The translations under genes and the position numbers were made by a program. A stretch of 10,729 nucleotides of DNA from CAYMKL01 sp964390805 (lineage in GTDB: Bacteria; Chloroflexota; Anaerolineae; VGOG01), in NCBI GenBank assembly GCA_964390805.1, contig CAYMKL010000186.1, forward strand, positions 1 to 10,729. Direction: 5' to 3'. Below, one piece after another: positions 6,133 to 10,729 of this stretch. Within the stretch, counting starts at the first letter, position 1. Every line of letters starts with the position of its first letter. The notes beneath the pieces were generated by a model that searched no databases, had not been told where the DNA came from, and worked only from the letters and a program-made list of their open reading frames with translations.

Positions 6133-6779
6133 GGGGTTGACTCCTGTGTGTGTTGCGTGTTGCGTGCTGCGTTTGACGTTTGACGCAATAAACGATCGAG
6201 TTCACTCTCCAACGCCTCACTCGTGGTAAAGAGTATCCCGTGTAGACCCAGCGACCGGGCGGCTTTCACGTGGCCGGGGTAATCGTCAATAAAGACGGCT
6301 TCTTCGGGCGCAACGTCCAATCGCTCCAGCACCATCTCAAAGATGGCCAGGTCGGGCTTGACCACACCTTCGTCGCCGGAGCAGACGACGACGTCTAACA
6401 GGTGTAGGATCTCCCAATCGGCCAGCCATTGGGCCAGGCCCGGCGGCGAGTTGGAGAGGACAGCCAGTTTGTAGCGTCCGTGCAGGCGGCGGATCAGGGC
6501 GACAACGCCGGTGTTGATCGCTTCGTCGGCGTGGTAGCGGCGGCGGAAGGCCTCGATTTCGTCGGGGGTGCGCAGCCCGAGGGCAGGGCCTATCTCGCGC
6601 CAGTAGTCATCGGCCGTTTTGCGGCCGACCAGCGTCTCCTGCCAGGCGTCGCTGCCGAACATGACGCGATTGAGCACGCCGGGCGACAACCCCAACTCAT
6701 CCTCGTAGCCCCGAAAAAGGGAAGCTGGTTTCTGGGCCGAGATGACCCGCCCGAAGTCAAAGATGATGGCTTTGATCAT
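6129..6779 (-). CDS. HAD-superfamily hydrolase (subfamily IA-like phosphatase)
   Basis: A 216-residue protein with all four HAD motifs: motif I FDFGRV with nucleophile Asp8 but Gly10 where most phosphatases have the general-acid Asp, motif II LSNS (Ser109), motif III Lys141 in VVKPD and motif IV FIDDYPG (Asp165, Asp166). The residues 15-85 form an alpha-helical cap of the C1 type. The 'FDFG' form of motif I is common in the branch containing YihX and the epoxide-hydrolase N-domain, so phosphatase activity is possible but the missing second Asp makes the substrate and rate uncertain. The last 14 or so residues (QTSNAARNTQHTQ) are encoded by a heptamer repeat and are unlikely to belong to the fold. 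The start (6777-6779) has AGGAG at 6788-6792, and both ends overlap neighbouring genes as ATGA. Confidence 0.9.
   Translation of the reverse strand: MIKAIIFDFGRVISAQKPASLFRGYEDELGLSPGVLNRVMFGSDAWQETLVGRKTADDYWREIGPALGLRTPDEIEAFRRRYHADEAINTGVVALIRRLHGRYKLAVLSNSPPGLAQWLADWEILHLLDVVVCSGDEGVVKPDLAIFEMVLERLDVAPEEAVFIDDYPGHVKAARSLGLHGILFTTSEALESELDRLLRQTSNAARNTQHTQESTP
6151..6185. repeat. Tandem heptamer array within the 3' end of the HAD gene
   Basis: Five seven-base units in a row read on the plus strand TGTTGCG, TGTTGCG, TGCTGCG, TTTGACG, TTTGACG, preceded by a GTGTG run. On the coding strand these are CGTCAAA twice and CGCAaCA-like units three times. Because 7 is not a multiple of 3, the units are read in shifting phases and give the low-complexity tail TSNAARNTQHTQ. 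The array ends just before the ribosome-binding site of the following reductase gene. Confidence 0.85.
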
Positions 6780-7789
6780 AGATGCCTCTCCTCAGCAGTG
6801 AGCGCAATCTCCACCATGTCCGACCCGTGGGCCTGGGCCCAACCAGCCAGCGCCAAGACCTCCGGCAATGCCTGCGGTGCTGCTTCAAGGCTCATGGGTG
6901 GCTCTAACGGAGGGTTGAGCGACGCGCACAGCCAGATGGTACGTATCCAATGTGGTAGCGCCTGGTTCTCCGATTCTGACAGACTCACCACCTCAGCATA
7001 CGCCGCAACAAACTGACGAATCACGCCGAGGTCGAGAATCCCAGGGTAAACGATGTGCTTGAAATGTCCCGGACGTTCCGCAGCAAAGTGGATGAGGGCC
7101 TCCGCCACCTCGAGCACGCGCGGCCGCCAACGGGCTTTGTCGTAGTCTACGACGCCGACGATGCCATCTCCATCGAACAGCAGATTGCCAGCGTAGTAGT
7201 CGCCGTGGATGACCAGATGGGGCAGAGCCTCATATCCGGCCAGGTGAGCTGCCAGGTCGGCTGCCTGAACCTCCAACCCCCGCACCATCTGCATCAGGTC
7301 CGAGTCCTGGTCAAGCTGCCAGCTCGCTTTCAGGTGGGCCAGGGTAGTGTTCAGGATCACCGGACTGTAGAGCGCGCCCAGATCACGCAAAACCTGAGAC
7401 GCAAAGCCCTTTACCGAGATATGATAGCGGCCCAGCATCCTGGCAGCCTCCTCCAGATGCTCAAGCCGATCGTGGTCGTAGAGCTCGCCCTCGATGTACT
7501 CGTGAATCTCGTAGAGCTCACCGTCCAGCACCAGGAAAGTCTCACCGCTGAGGGTGGGCAAGACAACGGGAGCTGGGAAATCTGCTTGCCGAAGCCACTT
7601 CATGAGATCATGTTGGGCACGGATGAAGTCGGGGCGGCGCAGGTCGGGGTGGCGGCGTTTCAAGAAGTACCGCCCACAGGTCGTCTCCAAAGTCCACTTC
7701 TCGTTGACAAAGCCCCGCTCGACCCGCTGGGCGGCCCGCAGCTCGCCCAGGGCGTAGTGACTCAGCACCCTTGCCAGCTCATGTTCCAT
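6776..7789 (-). CDS. APH-type phosphotransferase (aminoglycoside phosphotransferase / homoserine kinase-like fold)
   Basis: A 337-residue kinase-like protein. The N-lobe shows RVERGFVNEKW (22-32) and the likely ATP lysine at 44 (YFLKRR). The catalytic loop is HGDYYAGNLLF with His195, Asp197 and Asn202, and the magnesium-binding segment is VVDYDKAR with Asp215/Asp217 in place of DFG. The family phosphorylates hydroxyl groups on small molecules (aminoglycosides, choline, homoserine, fructosamine, thioribose), and the substrate cannot be deduced here. Resistance seems unlikely, since the gene sits in a housekeeping-type operon with zwf and pgl; a metabolite kinase paired with the adjacent HAD phosphatase is an inference. 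The start ATG (7787-7789) lies 11 bases inside the upstream gene without a strong ribosome-binding sequence, which suggests coupled translation. The stop overlaps the HAD start as ATGA. Confidence 0.88.
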   Translation of the reverse strand: MEHELARVLSHYALGELRAAQRVERGFVNEKWTLETTCGRYFLKRRHPDLRRPDFIRAQHDLMKWLRQADFPAPVVLPTLSGETFLVLDGELYEIHEYIEGELYDHDRLEHLEEAARMLGRYHISVKGFASQVLRDLGALYSPVILNTTLAHLKASWQLDQDSDLMQMVRGLEVQAADLAAHLAGYEALPHLVIHGDYYAGNLLFDGDGIVGVVDYDKARWRPRVLEVAEALIHFAAERPGHFKHIVYPGILDLGVIRQFVAAYAEVVSLSESENQALPHWIRTIWLCASLNPPLEPPMSLEAAPQALPEVLALAGWAQAHGSDMVEIALTAEERHL

Positions 7790-8825
7790 CGTTGCCTGCG
7801 TTTGCCCTTCTCCAGGTCGTCTCCATCGGGCCGTCTTCCAGGACGATTCCCAACTCGGTCAACCGCTGGCGAATCTCGTCTGCCAGCGCCCATTGTCTGG
7901 CGGCGCGAAGCTGTGCTCGCGCTCCGATGAGCAGTTCGACGAAGGGTGCTATCCGCTCCGTATCATCCTCCACAGGTTCCGGCCACTCAAAGTCCCCCAG
8001 GTACTCGCTCACTGGCCCCTCTGGCCCCTCTGCGAGTTGATCCAGGTCAAAGGCTGTGCCGCTAGCATAGGTTACCTCACGGCCCTTGCGCCGGATGGTC
8101 ACCTGGCCAACGCCCATCACCCGACATTCCCTGCTCGCCAGGTCCACGATGCAGGCCGTGTGCTCGTCTATCCCCAGGATGGTAGCGGAGTCGGGCAGTC
8201 GCTCTTCCAGAAGTCTCAGCCGGGGCTCGCCCATGAAGCAGTAGCGGGTATCGTAAGTACCTCCCTCAGCGTTGTTCCAGTGCGTCACAATGGCCAGTTC
8301 AAGGCCGTATGTCCCTAGCAAGTTCAACCCCTCGACCCAGTGGGGTTCTTCACCAACCTTATAGATCTCGTACACCGGCAACGCATGACGCCCCATAGCG
8401 ATGGCCGCTGCGCTAGCAAAAACCAGATGCGCGCCACTGGCCAGTCGCCGAGCCATCGCTTCCCGAATCGGTGTATTCTGCCAATTGCGGATGGCGTAAG
8501 TCGGACTACCGGGACCAGCAAAGATGTAGTTCGCCCGCTGGAGCCTGCGCAAAGCGTCCTCTATCTCTCCCGGCCTGGCAGCGGCAGTCCCTTTGAACGA
8601 AGCAACGGTGAGATCTACGTTGAAGCGCTTCTTGAAGTACTGGACAGCCCTGGACGAGATCTGATCGGCGTTGAGTTCAAAGCCGGCCGGTGTATCGAGG
8701 AAGACAGCCCGCACTGGCCCGGCGATCCTGGACATCACCGCGCGATGCACCTTGCTCATCGTCGGCGACATCTCCCCCGACCCTATGAGCGTAATAGTTC
8801 CTGGTGACCCATCAGAGCTCTGCAT
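7779..8825 (-). CDS. S51/cyanophycinase-like hydrolase fused to a cysteinyl-tRNA synthetase C-terminal tail
   Basis: A 348-residue two-part protein. Residues about 9-260 resemble the class I amidotransferase-like fold of S51 peptidases (peptidase E, cyanophycinase): TITLIGSGEMSP at the start, the FAGPGSPTYAIR loop, the nucleophile elbow FASAAAIAMG with Ser138 (family form GTSAGA), His182 in VTHWNNAEGG, and GIDEHTACIV near 218-227. The elbow lacks the usual Gly after Ser-Ala, so activity is not assured. After an acidic linker, residues 289-340 match the end of cysteinyl-tRNA synthetase: ELLIGARAQLRAARQW, ALADEIRQRLTELGIVLEDG and a closing WRR. No synthetase catalytic motif (HIGH, KMSKS, zinc cysteines) is present, so it is not a CysS. 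The start has AGGAG at 8834-8838, one base after pgl. Function and substrate are unknown. Confidence 0.88.
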   Translation of the reverse strand: MQSSDGSPGTITLIGSGEMSPTMSKVHRAVMSRIAGPVRAVFLDTPAGFELNADQISSRAVQYFKKRFNVDLTVASFKGTAAARPGEIEDALRRLQRANYIFAGPGSPTYAIRNWQNTPIREAMARRLASGAHLVFASAAAIAMGRHALPVYEIYKVGEEPHWVEGLNLLGTYGLELAIVTHWNNAEGGTYDTRYCFMGEPRLRLLEERLPDSATILGIDEHTACIVDLASRECRVMGVGQVTIRRKGREVTYASGTAFDLDQLAEGPEGPVSEYLGDFEWPEPVEDDTERIAPFVELLIGARAQLRAARQWALADEIRQRLTELGIVLEDGPMETTWRRANAGNDGT

Positions 8826-8826
8826 T

Positions 8827-9558
8827 TTACCTTCTCCTCAGCCTGCTGGCAGCCGCACTATCCACTAGCCAGGTGATTTGCCCCGATGTGGGACGGATGA
8901 ATTGCGCCGGGAGGCGCTCAGCCGGACCTTCCAACACGGCCTGCAATGTCTCTGCTTTGGCGGCGCCAGCCACCAGGAAGAACACCTGCCGGGCAGCGTT
9001 GATGGCTGGCGGAGTGAGGGTCACTCGATGCGCTGGACGGTCTTGGTAGTGGGCCGTCACCGCAACGACCGGCCGCGTCTCCTCGTGCAAGGCAGCCGAG
9101 CCAGGAAAGAGAGAGGCGGTGTGCCCATCGTTCCCCATCCCCAGCAACACCAGATCGAAAGAGGGCCACGGTGTGCCAAAGAAAGCACGCAATTCGGCCG
9201 CGTAGGACTGGGCGGCTGCCTCTGGTTCCATCTCGCCTCGGATGCGGTGAACATTGCGCGCCGGTAGGGGCACGTGGTCGAGCAACGTTTCACGAGCCAT
9301 CCAATAGCTGCTGTCAGGATCGTCGGGCGGGACGCAGCGCTCGTCGCCCCAGAAGACGTGGACGCGCGACCAGTCGAGTTGGAGGGCGAATTCCTCCATG
9401 GCCAGCAAGGTATAGGTAGCACGAGGCGTCGAGCCGCCGGACAGCGCCACTGTAAACTGACCACGAGTTGCTATCGCCGCCGTGGCCAGAGTAGTGAAAT
9501 GTTCCGCTGCCGCGTGCGCCAGGCGGTCAGCATCCGCATAGATCCTGATTTCGGCCAT
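8827..9558 (-). CDS. pgl: 6-phosphogluconolactonase
   Basis: A 243-residue enzyme of the usual DevB/Pgl length that hydrolyses 6-phosphogluconolactone to 6-phosphogluconate, the second step of the oxidative pentose phosphate pathway, in the cytoplasm. Family motifs are clear: FTVALSGGSTPRATY, HVFWGDERCVPPDDPDSSYW, VLLGMGNDGHTASLFPG and HRVTLTPPAIN, with a C-terminal W-V-D segment. The open frame extends 57 codons further upstream, but that part only shadows zwf; the ATG at 9556-9558 gives the expected MAEIRIYAD start and overlaps the zwf stop by one base (TGATG). Direct coupling with zwf, whose product is its substrate, agrees with the function. Confidence 0.96.
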   Translation of the reverse strand: MAEIRIYADADRLAHAAAEHFTTLATAAIATRGQFTVALSGGSTPRATYTLLAMEEFALQLDWSRVHVFWGDERCVPPDDPDSSYWMARETLLDHVPLPARNVHRIRGEMEPEAAAQSYAAELRAFFGTPWPSFDLVLLGMGNDGHTASLFPGSAALHEETRPVVAVTAHYQDRPAHRVTLTPPAINAARQVFFLVAGAAKAETLQAVLEGPAERLPAQFIRPTSGQITWLVDSAAASRLRRR

Positions 9559-10729
9559 CACTCGTCCCCAGACCAGGTGCAGACCTGACGCCACAGACGG
9601 CCGTCTCGGGCCATAAGCTCGTCGGCCTCGGTCGGCCCCCAACTGCCCGACTCGTAGGTGGCCAAGCGAGGTGCATCTGGCGACTCCTCCCAGCCCCATA
9701 TGATCGGATCCACCAGCCGCCAGGCCCACTCGATCTCGTCGCTGCGGGCAAAGAGTGAAGCATCGCCTTGCATCGCGTTGAGCAACAGCCGCTCGTAGGC
9801 ATCGGGCAGCCTCTGTATGCCAAAGAAGGGGCGATAGTGGAACGCCATGTCCACCAGGCGCATGTCCTGAACCGTCTCGGGCACCTTGGCTTGAAACTTT
9901 AGGTGGATACCCTCGTCGGGCTGGATGCCCATGGAGAGGATATTGGGCGCAAACTCCTGCCCTGGCGGCAGAGCAAACATCACGTGGGGCGGGCGCTTGA
10001 ATTCGATGACGATTTCGGTGGCTTTTTCGGCCACTGCCTTGCCGGAGCGCAGGTAGAAGGGCACACCCTGCCAGCGCCAGTTGTCCACGAACAACTTGAG
10101 CGCGGCGTAGGTGGGCGTATGCGAATCGGGCGCGACGCCAGGCGTCTGACGATAGCCCTGGTACTGAGCACGCACCGTGTCGGTCAAGGCAATGGGCCGT
10201 ACGGCGGTCAACACTTTGACCTTCTCGTCACGCAACGCTTTGTCGCTGAAGGACGCTGGCGGCTCCATGGCTGTGAGGGTGAGCAACTGCAGCATGTGGT
10301 TCTGGAACATATCGCGCAGCACGCCAGCCTGATCATAGTAGCCAGCGCGATGGCCCACATCCACGCTTTCAGTCACGGTGATCTGCACGTTGTCCACGTA
10401 GTTGCGGTTCCACACCGGCTCAATGATGGTGTTGGCAAAGCGGAAGGTCAGAATATTCTGCACCGTGTCTTTACCCAGATAGTGGTCAATGCGGTAGACC
10501 TGGCTTTCGTCAAACACGGCGTGCATCTGTTCGTTGAGCTGACGGGCGCTCTCCAGGTCGTGCCCGAAGGGCTTTTCGACGATGATGCGCGTCCAGCCCT
10601 TCGACAAGGCTTCGATAGGCTCAGCCCGGCGGCTCAGGACATCGCCCGATGCGCTGCGGTTCAGTCCTGCCCGGCCTAGTACTCTGTCAAGGCTCAATTG
10701 ATGGGTAGAGACGCTTGAGTTTGACACGA
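9558..10729 (-). CDS. zwf: Glucose-6-phosphate dehydrogenase, C-terminal part (5' end outside window or damaged)
   Basis: The enzyme oxidises glucose 6-phosphate to 6-phosphogluconolactone and makes NADPH. The visible 389 residues contain IIVEKPFGHDLESAR (48-62), the active-site signature RIDHYLGKD (79-87), then the long beta-sheet domain (ANTIIEPVWNRNYVDNVQIT, YYDQAGVLRDMFQNHMLQLL, NWRWQGVPFYLRSGK) and the usual end WGPTEADELMARDGRLWR. The N-terminal Rossmann domain, about 120-150 residues with the NADP-binding GxxGDL motif, is missing. The frame is open to the window edge, so it may simply continue. However, residues before LGRAGLNRS do not resemble the expected 'FYLATPP' region, and residues about 26-43 between NRS and GWTRIIVEKPFG look like an insert made of a repeat. 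The gene may be interrupted or recently altered at this point. Confidence 0.93.
   Translation of the reverse strand, partial: VSNSSVSTHQLSLDRVLGRAGLNRSASGDVLSRRAEPIEALSKGWTRIIVEKPFGHDLESARQLNEQMHAVFDESQVYRIDHYLGKDTVQNILTFRFANTIIEPVWNRNYVDNVQITVTESVDVGHRAGYYDQAGVLRDMFQNHMLQLLTLTAMEPPASFSDKALRDEKVKVLTAVRPIALTDTVRAQYQGYRQTPGVAPDSHTPTYAALKLFVDNWRWQGVPFYLRSGKAVAEKATEIVIEFKRPPHVMFALPPGQEFAPNILSMGIQPDEGIHLKFQAKVPETVQDMRLVDMAFHYRPFFGIQRLPDAYERLLLNAMQGDASLFARSDEIEWAWRLVDPIIWGWEESPDAPRLATYESGSWGPTEADELMARDGRLWRQVCTWSGDE
10597..10643. repeat. In-frame palindromic-type repeat inserted in zwf
   Basis: The plus strand reads CCCTTCGACAAGG, then CTTCGATAGG, then GGCTCAG twice in a row separated by six bases. 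It contains two related CTTCGAyAAGG-like units (10599-10609 and 10610-10619) and resembles the widespread 'CCTTCGACAAGGCTCAGG' type of short bacterial repeat, normally found between genes. In zwf it encodes roughly SGDVLSRRAEPIEALSKG, a peptide that such repeats typically yield, and sits where related enzymes pass almost directly from the 'GLNRS' region to W-R-IIVEKPFG. Confidence 0.65.

Noticed and set aside
6776..7789. Antibiotic resistance gene (aminoglycoside phosphotransferase)
   Set aside because: The shared motifs are only those of the broad kinase fold, and the gene is embedded in a metabolic operon with no mobile-element signs.
8010..8035. Short duplication GGCCCCTCT-GGCCCCTCT in the hydrolase gene
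   Set aside because: It is a simple in-frame codon duplication giving EGPEGP in a linker between the two domains, with no further structure.
7779..8825. Annotation of the hydrolase as cysteinyl-tRNA synthetase
   Set aside because: Only the last 50 or so residues resemble CysS; HIGH, KMSKS and the zinc-binding cysteines are absent.
9559..9729. N-terminal extension of 57 residues on 6-phosphogluconolactonase
   Set aside because: The extension is an out-of-frame reading of zwf, and the family begins at the MAEIRIY start, which overlaps the zwf stop.

Overview
The window looks like a moderately GC-rich bacterial chromosome segment. The gene families, the tight operon packing and the short repeats written into gene ends suggest a Chloroflexota (Anaerolineae-like) bacterium. 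That assignment is an inference from style and remembered homologues, not from a marker gene. No rRNA, tRNA, CRISPR array, transposase or phage gene is visible.

Left region, plus strand (1-1661): the 3' end of a TIR-domain protein, then an overlapping multi-pass membrane protein of unknown function, then a short remnant of a MazG-like (dCTPase-type) nucleotide pyrophosphohydrolase that stops after 43 residues. This stretch has an accessory or decaying character.

Middle region, plus strand (1658-4730): a metal-uptake operon. A clear sigma-70 type promoter overlaps a 29-bp palindrome of a kind expected for a Fur-family repressor. It drives a Fur-family regulator followed by a complete group I ECF transporter for nickel or cobalt: CbiM/NikM (S component), a PDGLE small membrane subunit (CbiN/NikN-like), CbiQ (EcfT) and CbiO (ATPase). 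Genes overlap or nearly touch from end to end. The probable logic is a repressor that senses metal and shuts off its own uptake operon.

Junction (4731-4890): convergent gene ends with a long imperfect inverted repeat that can fold in two mutually exclusive ways. It is either a bidirectional terminator or a dispersed repeat.

Right region, minus strand (10729 down to 4891): a six-gene operon with gaps or overlaps of only 1-11 bases, in transcription order zwf (glucose-6-phosphate dehydrogenase, cut by the window edge), pgl (6-phosphogluconolactonase), an S51/cyanophycinase-like hydrolase fused to the C-terminal tail of cysteinyl-tRNA synthetase, an APH-type phosphotransferase, a HAD hydrolase, and a thioredoxin reductase carrying an N-terminal mycoredoxin/glutaredoxin-like domain. 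The two ends connect metabolically: zwf and pgl make NADPH by the oxidative pentose phosphate route, and the terminal flavoprotein spends NADPH on disulfide reduction. The three genes between have no known place in that pathway.

Two repeats appear to have been written into coding sequence in this operon: a heptamer array that forms the HAD C-terminus, and an in-frame palindromic-type insert in zwf.
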